A DNA stretch of 64,000 nt from Costus lasius (taxonomy: Eukaryota > Streptophyta > Magnoliopsida > Zingiberales > Costaceae): assembly GCA_027563935.2 (NCBI GenBank), contig CM050449.1, positions 58,297,949 to 58,361,948 of the forward strand. The letters are read 5' to 3'. Shown here piece by piece: positions 1 through 10,539 of this stretch; the stretch's first letter is position 1, and each line of letters opens with the position of its first letter. Below the pieces are notes generated by a model. The model did no database searches. It was not told the DNA's origin and worked only from the letters and a program-made list of their open reading frames with translations. Both the position numbers and the translations under genes were made by a program.

Positions 1-100
1 TAAGGGAGTAGGCGACATCATTTGTGTGCGGTACCTTAGGAGGAAAGCTCTCTTGCGATCTTCTTCCAAAGCTCCATCAAAGCGATGGCCATGGTATGAA
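1..100 (+). repeat. Copia-2 5' LTR, segment 1 (interior part)
   Basis: These bases are identical by eye to 16477-16576 of the Copia-2 3' LTR. The segment ends in ATGAA, where Copia-1 inserted; TGAA recurs at 9195-9198 as the target duplication. The start of the LTR is outside the window. Confidence 0.93.
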
Positions 101-1816
101 TGTTGGGGTATGCCCTTAAGGCTAATGTTTGAGGCCTTTGGGATTGTATAAGTATCATGTAATAAACTTTTGTGTTTATAAAGGCATGGTTATTATTCAG
201 GTTGTTACCTTGTCTGCTGTAATAAGTGTACTACTGAATAATGTCTCAAAGCTGTTCAGCTTGGCTGACATGCTCTATGTCCTTAGTCGAAATATCTTGG
301 TGAACATGAGACAGCCTTGATATGATTGAGACTAATATGAGTGCTAATCTTATAGGATGCTTCGAGCATGGAATAAGATGTAGACTCATGGGTACATTGG
401 ATGTACTGGACAGACCCTACTAGGATATTCCATTGCTTGTCACAATGTGAATATTCCTTGTAAGCACTAAGTGGCACATGTCCTCTGACTTGAGATCATT
501 TGTGTTTCTAAATGATGATTGTCATTGTCTTGAGGTAGTTCAATATCATTTGAAACATAATGATTATAGACTATCTTGGATGGTGAGCTTGAATCATGTT
601 AGGGCACTAGTGATAGACATAGGATTGCCGTCTCCTTGTTTAAGGAGTGTGATGTTCTAAAGGGCCCCCCTTATATGAGATGATTGAGAAAGTGTATGGC
701 CATACCCAGATGACTATGTTGATCTGATCTAATCATGCTCATTGTATTGGAGTAACAAGCTTGACTCGCTTGTCCAATAAGAACATCCAGTGGCAAAGGA
801 TGCTTGTATGCCTTGTGATGTTGATTCACCTTGTGCTGTGATTTGGGTGTAGTCTTGGAAGACTCTTTCCTTTATATCGGGAGACAGTGATGTGTTGCTA
901 GATACCCCTCACTGATTGTGATAACGAGAGTTATCGTTACCGACATTTAAAGGAAACCCTTAGGGTCGCACAATTTGGTGATATGGCTTACTTGAGTCAG
1001 ATCGTGTGGACTGGATTGTTTTGATTCAGTTTAAAGGAGTTTAAACTCTGATTGTAAGTGAGATCCAGTTTGATCATGTTTGATTGATTAGGGCTTGAGA
1101 TCGGTAAGCTTCGATCGAGAGTGTGGATGCTAGATCGGTGAGATCAAGAGCATCATGAGATGTACGGTTAGATCTTGAATCTTCATGGTTCATAGAGATT
1201 TAGACCATGGCTTGGGTTGGTTCTTTTGGTCTTTGGACCAATTGGAATTGAACCGAATTCAATTGATCCGGTTCACATTTGTGTTCGATTGGTTCAATTG
1301 AATTGGCGTTGGGGATAAGTTCACAAGACATGAACGCATGTCTTGATGACTTTCCTTAATGGGAAGTCTTGAAAACGCCTAACGCCAAATAACGCAAAAG
1401 CTTAATGTTCCTTGTGTCTTTCGAAGCTCTCTCTCGTGGGTGGTGTGTGGACGATCTTGGAGAAGAGCTCTCGGCGACAAGGAAGAACATCTCATCTCCT
1501 CAACACCAAAGGGCACCTTGGCAATTGTTGCTAGCACATCAAGTTGCGCAAGAAGTAAGCCTTCATCCTTTGTGTGTGTCTTCTTTGGAGGAGAGCCCTC
1601 TTCGGCCTCTAGCTTCCAAGCCGCCACCCTTACATGGCTATGGTAAAAGATCTCAAACTTGATCTTTGGTTAATTATAAAGTTGATCATTTACATGAGTT
1701 CATGCAAACGATTTTATTGAAACTCTAGAAGAATACATTTCCGCATGTTCTAGGGTTTGCCCCCCTCTTGAAAGGGGTTTTTCATGCTTGCGCTCCCCCT
1801 TGAAGGGGACCCTTCA
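101..1816 (+). repeat. Copia-1 5' LTR
   Basis: The LTR begins TGTTGGGGTATGCCC and ends CCCTTCA, matching 7479-9194 at a constant offset of 7378. It should supply the promoter and polyadenylation signal. A TATA-like TTTATAT lies at 871-877, just after AGTCTTGGAAGACTC, but this promoter call is weak. Near the 3' end are two G/C hairpin-like runs (about 1761-1777 and 1793-1809). Small open frames inside the LTR recur in the other copy only because the sequence is duplicated. Confidence 0.96.
871..877 (+). promoter_or_regulatory. possible TATA box of the Copia-1 LTR promoter
   Basis: TTTATAT followed by CGGGAGACAG is the best TATA-like word in the middle of the LTR. It is kept in all copia LTRs here (8249-8255, 15797-15803, 59704-59710, and inverted in both Copia-3 LTRs). 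Conservation could simply reflect relatedness. No transcript evidence is available. Confidence 0.25.
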
Positions 1817-1818
1817 AT

Positions 1819-1830
1819 TGGTATCAGAGC
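1819..1830 (+). other. Copia-1 primer binding site (initiator tRNA-Met type)
   Basis: TGGTATCAGAGC starts two bases after the 5' LTR. It is complementary to the usual 3' end of plant initiator methionine tRNA, the standard primer for plant copia elements. Confidence 0.93.
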
Positions 1831-3582
1831 AGGTTATGCATGAATCATGTGGTTGCTTTAAGTGATCCTTGTTTGCGCTTGCAATGTTTAGATCTATGTA
1901 CATGCCGAATAAACTACATGCTAGTTTAAAACTCTTAGATGTAGGTTTATCTTTGAATTGCGCATGTATAATGTTATGGTAAGCGCTTGTTCATGTTTTG
2001 AAAAGGAAAAGCCTTATCTTGCGCACCCATTAGATCTAAAGCGTCTACTATAATCCCTTAGATGGGTTGGTAGGGTTGAAAGCATAATCTAAATAGATCC
2101 AAGTCTGATCAGACCATCTGACAGCTCAGATGGGTTGACCTGATAGCACCTATGCGCATGCACTGGGTGGCTATAGGTTGACTGCATCAAGGGCGTGTAA
2201 CGAGGTCTGGTTGAGACAACCAATGAACACTCTTGAGTTAGGCCCGGGGTCACACCCGCTTGCCAAAACTCTTGAAGGTGGTTCAGCCCTTGGCGGATGC
2301 ATGGTTGACCATTAGGTCAACTCGGGTCAGTTAGGACTCGGTGCATGCAAGGGCAGTGGATCTGACTAGATGTATGAGTGGATCCCTATCAATGGACCAT
2401 TGTAAGGTTGTAGGACTGATAAGAAAATTAAAATTGATGCCAATGGGGTTTTTCAAAATTTATTTTCTTTTAATTGGATCACATGTGGAATGTTTGATGC
2501 CATGTGCTTGTTTATTTATTCTTATGTGGGCCGCCCATGTTAATTGTGTGCTGTGCTGGGGCCTGCGAGCCTGGGATTATACTTGTAAGATAATATTATT
2601 GTGATCTGCGAATCACATTTTTTAATCTATTGTATAATTGACCTGCGAGTCAAAGCTTGTCTAGATAGATCAAATTGTATTTGATTAGACAAGAGCACAA
2701 ATGCACACATCCCAAAGGGGCATTCAGCTGGTGGCGCACCTGAGGTGCTCTTGGCGCTAGGGCCCTGGGTTGGACCAGATGAGATGCAAATGGAGCTCAA
2801 GTGAAGACTTAAGTAAAATTAAGGTCTTACTTAGGGTTCATGGGCATTTACCACATAAGATCAGCATGCTTTCTTTTATTGCTTATTGCTTATATAAGTA
2901 GAATTGCATGTGTTTATCTTCTGCTATCACCATAGGACTTGCATGATAGTCAAGAAGATAAAAGACCGTTAAAATCCAACGCTAACATATCAAGCTCGTA
3001 AGCCTTCTGACGCGAAACCTCACCGTTCTGACTATCGTTGGAGCCGTGTTGTACCCACTCAGTGGGCACGTCCATCTATCTTCAGACTGTGCTGGATTTC
3101 ACCTGCGTGTTACAGAGTAGGGATTTATCCCTGCTCGTTGCTCAGCATAGCACGTGGTGGTCCAGGGAGTAGGTCGGGTCAGCTTGACCATGTAGGCTAC
3201 ATATGTGGCGCATATGGTAGCACATGGAGGCAGCCATCTGAGGGATCAGAGACTGTGTTGTACCAACTCAGTTGGCACAGTCTGCTGGATTGCCCAGATG
3301 AAGGGGAATCGCACGGGTTGGCGATTGGCTGGGACAGCCTACCAGAAATTAGTGCTTGTCATCTTTGTGCATCTTATCTCGCCTGAGTGGGACGCGAAGA
3401 CCAAGTATGAAATCTGGATCCCATCTCACTAAAAGAGTGTTACTCTTTCGGACTGTTTACTGGATTTTTCAGTCAGACAAAATAGTGAGAAAAGAATCTT
3501 TCTTAAGTCCTGGATTGATTCTGAACATTGATACTGACCTTGCTGTTCTTGCTTGTTGTAGATTCCTGCAGCAACGAACAGC
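1831..3582 (+). other. Copia-1 untranslated leader
   Basis: This 1.75 kb stretch between PBS and gag start holds no recognisable gene. The same leader occurs in Copia-2 and Copia-3. A frame at 3000-3386 is open to the same stop as a 128-codon frame in those copies, but its first codon here is AAG rather than ATG. A long leader is typical of the Angela/BARE group and probably carries packaging and dimerisation signals (inference). Confidence 0.75.
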
Positions 3583-6500
3583 ATGAACTTCAATGTGCGA
3601 TCCCTACTGGAAAGGGAGAAGTTTGCTGGGCCGAACTTCTCTGACTGGTTCGGACACCTTAAGATCGTTCTTAAGGCAGAGAGGAAACTGTATGTCCTCG
3701 AGACGGCGATACCGCCGCAGCCCGCTCCGAACGCCGCAAGGGCGGTTCGGGATGCCTACGAGAAGCACGTCAATGATAGCATTGATGTCGCTTGCCTGAT
3801 GCTAGCGTCTATGACGCCACCGCTGCAGCGTCAGCATGAGGATATGTCGGCTATAGAAATTATAGCGAACCTCAAGATGCTGTATGCTGCACAGGCGAGG
3901 ACAGAACGCTATAATCTGACGAAGCTCTTCTTTCAGAGCAAACTGGCTGAGGGGAGCCCAGTGGGAGCTCACGTGCTCAAGATGATTGGGCACAAGGAGG
4001 CTCTAGAGAAACTGGGGCATACCGTCAACCAGGAGCTTGCTGTAGATATTATTCTACAGTCTCTTCCGCCTTCTTTCGATGCGTTCATTATTAATTTTAA
4101 TATGAACAAAATCGATTGTACGCCGGCAGAGCTGCTGAATATGCTCTTGACTACTGAGGAAACTCTGAAGGGAAAGCCTTCAACCTCTGTCTTAATGGTT
4201 CCTTCCAGGAACAAGAAGAAGGGGAAGAAGGGCAAGGCCCCTGTCAAGAACTACAGTAAGGCGCTGAAACAGAAGGTGAAGCGGTTGAAGGACAACAGGT
4301 GTTTCCACTGTGGCCAGCTAGGTCACTGGAAAAAGGACTGTAAAGCGCTCCAAGGAGATAAGAGGGGAAGCATCGCTTCTGGCTCAGGTATATATGTGAC
4401 TGAGGTCATGTTATCTTCTTCTACCATTTCATGGGTGTTGGACACCGCATGTGGAGTTCACATTTGTTCAAATGTGCAGGAACTCAAGAGAAGAAGGCAG
4501 GTGGGACAGCATGAGGTAGACCTACGAGTTGGAAACGGGGCACGGGTTGCTGCTGTTGCTGTAGGAGACTATTTCATTTCTTTACCATCTGGCATTGTAT
4601 TAGAATTAAACAATTATTATTTTGTACCCAGTATTACCAAGAATATTATCTCTATTCCTGCTCTTGTCAGGAAAGGATTTGCCTTTGAATGCAAGATTTC
4701 AAAGTGTGTTTTATCTTATGATAATATTGTGTATGCAACTGGTTCAATTAACAATGGGTTATTCATGTTGGACATGGAAAATTCTGTACAAAACATTGAT
4801 AATAAGAAAGCCAAGTATGCTGATGACAGCACCTTGCTTTGGCATAGTCGTTTAGGCCATATAAACGAGAAGCGCATTAAGCGGTTGCATGATCATGGAC
4901 TGCTGGGATCATTCTCCTACGAGGAGATTGATACATGCAAAGCTTGTTTGATGGGTAAAATGACGAAGTCACCTTTTCCTCACAAAGGTCAAAGGGCTTC
5001 AGGTTTACTGGACCTTATACACAGTGATGTGTGTGGGACATTTAGTAAACATGCCAGAGGTGGCTATCTGTACTTCATTACCTTTACTGATGATTTCAGT
5101 AGGTATGGGTATGTCTATCTAATGAGACATAAAAGTGAATCTTTTGACAAGTTCAAAGAGTTCAAAAATGAAGTACAAAATCAGCTAGGCCGAAATATCA
5201 AGGCACTTCGTTCTGATCGAGGTGGTGAATACCTAAGTCGAGAATTTACTGACTATCTAAAGGAGTATGGGATTATCTCACAGCTCACTCCGCCAGGAAC
5301 ACCGCAATGGAATGGTGTGTCCGAGAGGAGAAATAGAACGTTACTTGATATGGTTCGTTCTATGATGAGTCAGGCTACTCTTCCATATTCCTTTTGGGGT
5401 TTTGCACTGGAAACAGCTGCAAAGGTACTAAACCGAGTGCCATCCAAGGCAGTTTCAAAGACGCCATATGAGTTATGGTATGGGAAACAGCCTAGCTTGA
5501 CATTTATCAGGATCTGGGGTTGCGAGGCTTATGTCAAAAAGCTCGCCTCTGGGAAACTGGAGAGCAGATCTGAGAAATGTATCTTTGTCGGTTACCCTAA
5601 GGAAACTAAGGGTTATTATTTCTACGATCCCAAAGAGAACAAGGTATTTGTTGTTCGGACGGCCATATTTCTTGAGAAGGAGTTTCTTCTGCAAGAGGCC
5701 AGTGGGAGAGAAATAAAGCTGGATGAGAATCCAGAGGAAGGACAAAGTAGTCAAGCGCAGTTGGATGAGCCTGAGCCGGTTATTGAACAACCTGAGGCTC
5801 AGATATCACGGGAACCGCGAAGATCGGGAAGGATCCGTCGACAGCCTGAGCGCTATGACGGAGTCTACATCATTAACAATGATGAACCCCTTACTTATGC
5901 GGATGCGGTCAGTGGACCGGAGTCAGCTAGATGGCTTGAAGCTATGCGAGCCGAAATGGACTCCATGTCAGATAACCAAGTCTGGGATTTGGTTGATCCG
6001 CCTCCGGGAGTAATCCCTATAGGCTGTAAATGGATCTTCAAGAAGAAGATTGACATGGATGGTAACGTGGTTACCTATAAAGGCAGGCTAGTTGCGAAAG
6101 GTTTCAAACAAATCTACGGGATAGATTATGATGAAACTTTCTCTCCTGTAGCCATGTTTAAGTCTATTCGGATTCTTTTCGCGATAGCTGCATATTACGA
6201 CTATGAGATCTGGCAGATGGATGTGAAGACAGCTTTCCTTAATGGAAATCTGGATGAGGATGTGTATATGACACAACCTGAGGGTTTCACTAATCCATCA
6301 GATCGTCATAAGATATGCAAGTTAAAGAAGTCCATTTATGGACTTAAGCAAGCATCAAGAAGCTGGAATATTCGTTTTGATGAATCAATCTCTGAGTTTG
6401 GTTTCATCAAGAACGAGGATGACCCCTGTGTATATAAGAGGTTTAGTGGGAGCGTGATTACATTCCTAATCCTCTACGTCGATGATATCTTGATCATTGG

Positions 6501-7458
6501 AAATGATATTCCTGAACTGCATGCGGTTAAAGCATGGTTAGGAAAATGTTTCCAGATGAAAGATCTAGGAGAAGCAGCCTATGTATTAGGTGTGAAGATC
6601 TACCGGGATAGATCTAAGAGGCTTCTCGGGCTATGCCAGAGTACTTACATCGATAAAGTCCTGGAGAGATTCCATTTAGAAAATTCTAAACGTGGATATC
6701 TTCCAGTCAGACATGGTCTGAGTCTTTCAAAGAGTCAGTGTCCACAAACACAGACTGAGAAAGATGAAATGGACAATAGGCCTTATGCTTCGGCTATTGG
6801 GTCCATTATGTATGCGATGTTGTGTACTCGCCCGGACGTCGCTTACGGGTTAAGCGTGACCAGTCGGTTCCAAAGTAATCCAGGTATGGCGCACTGGATT
6901 GCGGTCAAGAACATCTTAAAATATCTGCGGAGGACCAAAGATATGTTCTTGTTATATGGTGGTCAGGAAGAACTCAGTATAGAGGGATATACTGACGCTT
7001 CGTTCCAGTCGGACCAGGATGATTTCCGATCGCAATCAGGCTATATTTTTAGCTTGAATGGTGGAGCAGTGGTGTGGAAGAGTTTCAAACAGTCAACTGT
7101 TGCTGATTCCACAACAGAAGCCGAGTATGTTGCAGCCTCGGAAGCATCCAAGGAGGCAGTGTGGATTCGTAAGTTCGTGAGAGAACTTGGTGTCGTTCCT
7201 TCGAGTGCTGATCCTTTGGTTATCTTCTGTGATAACACTGGAGCCATCGCACAAGCAAAGGAACCACGGTCGCACCAGAAGTCCAAGCACATACAGAGAC
7301 GGTTTCACTTGATCCGGGAGATCATTGATCGAGGCGAGATCAAAATTTGCAAGGTTCATACAGATGACAATCTGGCAGACCCGCTTACCAAGCCTCTGGC
7401 GCAGCAGAAGCATGAGAAGCACTGTAATAATATGGGTTTGAGATTTCTCAACCATTAG
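3583..7458 (+). CDS. gag-pol: Copia-1 gag-pol polyprotein (intact)
   Basis: This 1291-residue polyprotein makes the particle and the enzymes for reverse transcription and integration. Seen in order: a copia gag domain (residues 1-220) ending in a lysine-rich stretch; a CCHC zinc knuckle at 240-253; protease with D287 in the word DTACG; the integrase HHCC finger (H421, H426, C452, C455) and DDE triad D482, D545, E581 with 35 residues between the last two; RT with D880 and YVDD at 965-968; RNase H with D1138, E1179 and D1217. This order (integrase before RT) defines Ty1/copia. The ATG at 3583 is chosen because the same start and following residues occur in Copia-2 and Copia-3. No stop or frameshift was found, so the product could be active. 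Residues 727-770 between integrase and RT are low-complexity and E/Q/R-rich. Confidence 0.97.
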   Translation: MNFNVRSLLEREKFAGPNFSDWFGHLKIVLKAERKLYVLETAIPPQPAPNAARAVRDAYEKHVNDSIDVACLMLASMTPPLQRQHEDMSAIEIIANLKMLYAAQARTERYNLTKLFFQSKLAEGSPVGAHVLKMIGHKEALEKLGHTVNQELAVDIILQSLPPSFDAFIINFNMNKIDCTPAELLNMLLTTEETLKGKPSTSVLMVPSRNKKKGKKGKAPVKNYSKALKQKVKRLKDNRCFHCGQLGHWKKDCKALQGDKRGSIASGSGIYVTEVMLSSSTISWVLDTACGVHICSNVQELKRRRQVGQHEVDLRVGNGARVAAVAVGDYFISLPSGIVLELNNYYFVPSITKNIISIPALVRKGFAFECKISKCVLSYDNIVYATGSINNGLFMLDMENSVQNIDNKKAKYADDSTLLWHSRLGHINEKRIKRLHDHGLLGSFSYEEIDTCKACLMGKMTKSPFPHKGQRASGLLDLIHSDVCGTFSKHARGGYLYFITFTDDFSRYGYVYLMRHKSESFDKFKEFKNEVQNQLGRNIKALRSDRGGEYLSREFTDYLKEYGIISQLTPPGTPQWNGVSERRNRTLLDMVRSMMSQATLPYSFWGFALETAAKVLNRVPSKAVSKTPYELWYGKQPSLTFIRIWGCEAYVKKLASGKLESRSEKCIFVGYPKETKGYYFYDPKENKVFVVRTAIFLEKEFLLQEASGREIKLDENPEEGQSSQAQLDEPEPVIEQPEAQISREPRRSGRIRRQPERYDGVYIINNDEPLTYADAVSGPESARWLEAMRAEMDSMSDNQVWDLVDPPPGVIPIGCKWIFKKKIDMDGNVVTYKGRLVAKGFKQIYGIDYDETFSPVAMFKSIRILFAIAAYYDYEIWQMDVKTAFLNGNLDEDVYMTQPEGFTNPSDRHKICKLKKSIYGLKQASRSWNIRFDESISEFGFIKNEDDPCVYKRFSGSVITFLILYVDDILIIGNDIPELHAVKAWLGKCFQMKDLGEAAYVLGVKIYRDRSKRLLGLCQSTYIDKVLERFHLENSKRGYLPVRHGLSLSKSQCPQTQTEKDEMDNRPYASAIGSIMYAMLCTRPDVAYGLSVTSRFQSNPGMAHWIAVKNILKYLRRTKDMFLLYGGQEELSIEGYTDASFQSDQDDFRSQSGYIFSLNGGAVVWKSFKQSTVADSTTEAEYVAASEASKEAVWIRKFVRELGVVPSSADPLVIFCDNTGAIAQAKEPRSHQKSKHIQRRFHLIREIIDRGEIKICKVHTDDNLADPLTKPLAQQKHEKHCNNMGLRFLNH

Positions 7459-7469
7459 ATTAAGTGCAA

Positions 7470-7477
7470 GTGGGAGA
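7470..7477 (+). other. Copia-1 polypurine tract
   Basis: GTGGGAGA lies one base before the 3' LTR start and 11 bases after the gag-pol stop. It is the expected plus-strand primer. The same word precedes the 3' LTRs of Copia-2 and Copia-3. Confidence 0.85.
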
Positions 7478-7478
7478 T

Positions 7479-9194
7479 TGTTGGGGTATGCCCTTAAGGC
7501 TAATGTTTGAGGCCTTTGGGATTGTATAAGTATCATGTAATAAACTTTTGTGTTTATAAAGGCATGGTTATTATTCAGGTTGTTACCTTGTCTGCTGTAA
7601 TAAGTGTACTACTGAATAATGTCTCAAAGCTGTTCAGCTTGGCTGACATGCTCTATGTCCTTAGTCGAAATATCTTGGTGAACATGAGACAGCCTTGATA
7701 TGATTGAGACTAATATGAGTGCTAATCTTATAGGATGCTTCGAGCATGGAATAAGATGTAGACTCATGGGTACATTGGATGTACTGGACAGACCCTACTA
7801 GGATATTCCATTGCTTGTCACAATGTGAATATTCCTTGTAAGCACTAAGTGGCACATGTCCTCTGACTTGAGATCATTTGTGTTTCTAAATGATGATTGT
7901 CATTGTCTTGAGGTAGTTCAATATCATTTGAAACATAATGATTATAGACTATCTTGGATGGTGAGCTTGAATCATGTTAGGGCACTAGTGATAGACATAG
8001 GATTGCCGTCTCCTTGTTTAAGGAGTGTGATGTTCTAAAGGGCCCCCCTTATATGAGATGATTGAGAAAGTGTATGGCCATACCCAGATGACTATGTTGA
8101 TCTGATCTAATCATGCTCATTGTATTGGAGTAACAAGCTTGACTCGCTTGTCCAATAAGAACATCCAGTGGCAAAGGATGCTTGTATGCCTTGTGATGTT
8201 GATTCACCTTGTGCTGTGATTTGGGTGTAGTCTTGGAAGACTCTTTCCTTTATATCGGGAGACAGTGATGTGTTGCTAGATACCCCTCACTGATTGTGAT
8301 AACGAGAGTTATCGTTACCGACATTTAAAGGAAACCCTTAGGGTCGCACAATTTGGTGATATGGCTTACTTGAGTCAGATCGTGTGGACTGGATTGTTTT
8401 GATTCAGTTTAAAGGAGTTTAAACTCTGATTGTAAGTGAGATCCAGTCTGATCATGTTTGATTGATTAGGGCTTGAGATCGGTAAGCTTCGATCGAGAGT
8501 GTGGATGCTAGATCGGTGAGATCAAGAGCATCATGAGATGTACGGTTAGATCTTGAATCTTCATGGTTCATAGAGATTTAGACCATGGCTTGGGTTGGTT
8601 CTTTTGGTCTTTGGACCAATTGGAATTGAACCGAATTCAATTGATCCGGTTCACATTTGTGTTCGATTGGTTCAATTGAATTGGCGTTGGGGATAAGTTC
8701 ACAAGACATGAACGCATGTCTTGATGACTTTCCTTAATGGGAAGTCTTGAAAACGCCTAACGCCAAATAACGCAAAAGCTTAATGTTCCTTGTGTCTTTC
8801 GAAGCTCTCTCTCGTGGGTGGTGTGTGGACGATCTTGGAGAAGAGCTCTCGGCGACAAGGAAGAACATCTCATCTCCTCAACACCAAAGGGCACCTTGGC
8901 AATTGTTGCTAGCACATCAAGTTGCGCAAGAAGTAAGCCTTCATCCTTTGTGTGTGTCTTCTTTGGAGGAGAGCCCTCTTCGGCCTCTAGCTTCCAAGCC
9001 GCCACCCTTACATGGCTATGGTAAAAGATCTCAAACTTGATCTTTGGTTAATTATAAAGTTGATCATTTACATGAGTTCATGCAAACGATTTTATTGAAA
9101 CTCTAGAAGAATACATTTCCGCATGTTATAGGGTTTGCCCCCCTCTTGAAAGGGGTTTTTCATGCTTGCGCTCCCCCTTGAAGGGGACCCTTCA
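7479..9194 (+). repeat. Copia-1 3' LTR
   Basis: This 1716 bp copy of 101-1816 differs by eye only at 8448 (C against T) and 9128 (A against C). It is followed by TGAA and then resumes the Copia-2 LTR. Confidence 0.96.
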
Positions 9195-9334
9195 TGAATC
9201 TTCTCTGATCTATACTAGTTCATGAAAGTTGATCATATGACATGCAAAAGGTCATGAGAAACCCTTGCTTCCGCTCGAAAAATTATTGTTATGCGCCTAT
9301 CTAGGGTTTCGCTCCCCCTTGAAGGGGACTTTCA
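9195..9334 (+). repeat. Copia-2 5' LTR, segment 2 (3' end)
   Basis: The first four bases are the TGAA duplication. Bases 9199-9334 match 16577-16712. The segment ends GGGGACTTTCA directly before the PBS region, which fixes the LTR end. Confidence 0.94.
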
Positions 9335-9336
9335 AT

Positions 9337-9348
9337 TGGTATCAGAGC
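9337..9348 (+). other. Copia-2 primer binding site
   Basis: TGGTATCAGAGC begins two bases after the LTR end, with the same spacing as in Copia-1. Confidence 0.93.
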
Positions 9349-10196
9349 CTGGTTTTATATGTTCATATGATTGCTTTGTGATCCATGTATGCTTAGATCT
9401 TCACATGCGTAAAATACATGATAAGTTTTCATATGCGAAAATACTTGTATTTGTTTGTTTTAGATTGGCGCATAGTTGTTTTCTTCAAAACTACTTCACT
9501 TGCGCGCCTCTCATTAGATCTAAGGCCATACTATAAACCCTTAGACGGGTTATTAGGGTTAAAGTCATCCCCTAGGTTAGATCCAGACAGTCTGATCAGA
9601 CCATCTGACAGCCTTGATGGGTTGACCAGATAGCACCTGTGCATATGCACCTGGTGGCTATAGGTCGACTGCAGACAGGCGTGTAGCGATGTCTGGTTGA
9701 GACAACTAATGAACGCACATGAGTTAGGCCCGGGGTCACACCCGCTTGCCAGACCTCATAGTGGTCGTTCAGCCCTGTCGCATGCATAGTTGACCACTGG
9801 GTCGACTCAAGTCAGTTAGGACTTGGTGCATGCAAGGGCAGTGGATCTGACTAGGTTGGATGAGTGGATCCCTAGTAATGGACCGTTGTAAGGTTGTAGG
9901 GCAAATAAGGAAATTAAAATTGATGCCTATGGGGTTTTCGAAATTTAATTTTCATGATTGGATCACATGTTGATTGATGCCTATGTATGTTTATTTATTC
10001 TTATGTGGGCTGCCCATGTTAATTGTGTGCTGTGCTGGGGCCTGCGTGCCTGGAAATTAAAGTTGTAAATTAATTATTGTGATCTGCGTATCACATTGTA
10101 TTTAATTTATAAAGTGTAATTGACCTGCATGTCAATCTTGTCTAGATAGATTAATTTGTAAGTTAATTAGACTAGAGCACAGAGCACACTTGGTAG

Positions 10197-10260
10197 AGGC
10201 GCATGCAGCAGAGGCTTGACCAGGTGGGAGGTCCAGAGTTCGACTCTGGGACAGGCGCAT
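10197..10260 (+). repeat. tRNA-like/SINE-like insertion in the Copia-2 leader, flanked by AGGCGCAT repeats
   Basis: The block is absent from Copia-1 and Copia-3, whose leaders have a different short sequence at this point. It is bounded by two copies of AGGCGCAT (10197-10204 and 10253-10260). Inside is a box-B-like GAGTTCGACTC, with an A-box-like TGGTAGAGG just upstream at 10191. The putative T-arm has a six-pair stem around a five-base loop, so it is not a canonical tRNA and I do not call a tRNA gene. A retrotransposed tRNA fragment or short SINE relic is the best guess. Confidence 0.4.
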
Positions 10261-10539
10261 TTACCTGGTGGGCGCACCTGAGCTGCAGTTGGCGCTTGGG
10301 CCCTGGTTTGGGCCAAATGAGCAGCTAAAAGACCCATGAAGAAAAGCAAGTGAAGACTTAAGTTAATTAAGGTCTTACTTAGGCTATGGGCTTTTACCAC
10401 ATAAGATCCATGCTTTCTTTTATTGTTTAAATAAGTAGAACAGCATGATTTATTTATCTTCTGCTATCACCATAGGAATTGCATGATAGTGAAGAAGATA
10501 AAAGACCGTTAAAATCCAACGCTAAAATATCAAGCTCGT

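Larger units (their letters stand above)
101..9194 (+). mobile_element. Copia-1: complete, recent Angela/BARE-like Ty1/copia retrotransposon
   Basis: This is a full-length 9094 bp autonomous-looking element. It has two 1716 bp LTRs (101-1816 and 7479-9194) with TG...CA ends, a PBS two bases after the 5' LTR, a 1.75 kb leader, one uninterrupted 1291-residue gag-pol frame, and a polypurine tract against the 3' LTR. It sits in the 5' LTR of Copia-2. The flanks are ATGAA on the left (96-100) and TGAA on the right (9195-9198), so the target duplication is 4 bp, or 5 bp if the final A of the LTR is shared. The undisturbed site survives at 16571-16580 in the other Copia-2 LTR. The two LTRs differ at only two positions that I found (1070/8448 and 1750/9128), so insertion was recent. 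Confidence 0.96.

Noticed and set aside
129..660. Short frames of 60-64 codons repeated at 7507-8038 and elsewhere.
   Set aside because: They lie in copia LTRs and repeat only because the LTR is duplicated; no start context, domain or conservation beyond the DNA supports them.
10206..10260. A tRNA gene in the Copia-2 leader.
   Set aside because: The T-arm-like hairpin has a five-base loop, and no acceptor stem or anticodon arm can be drawn.
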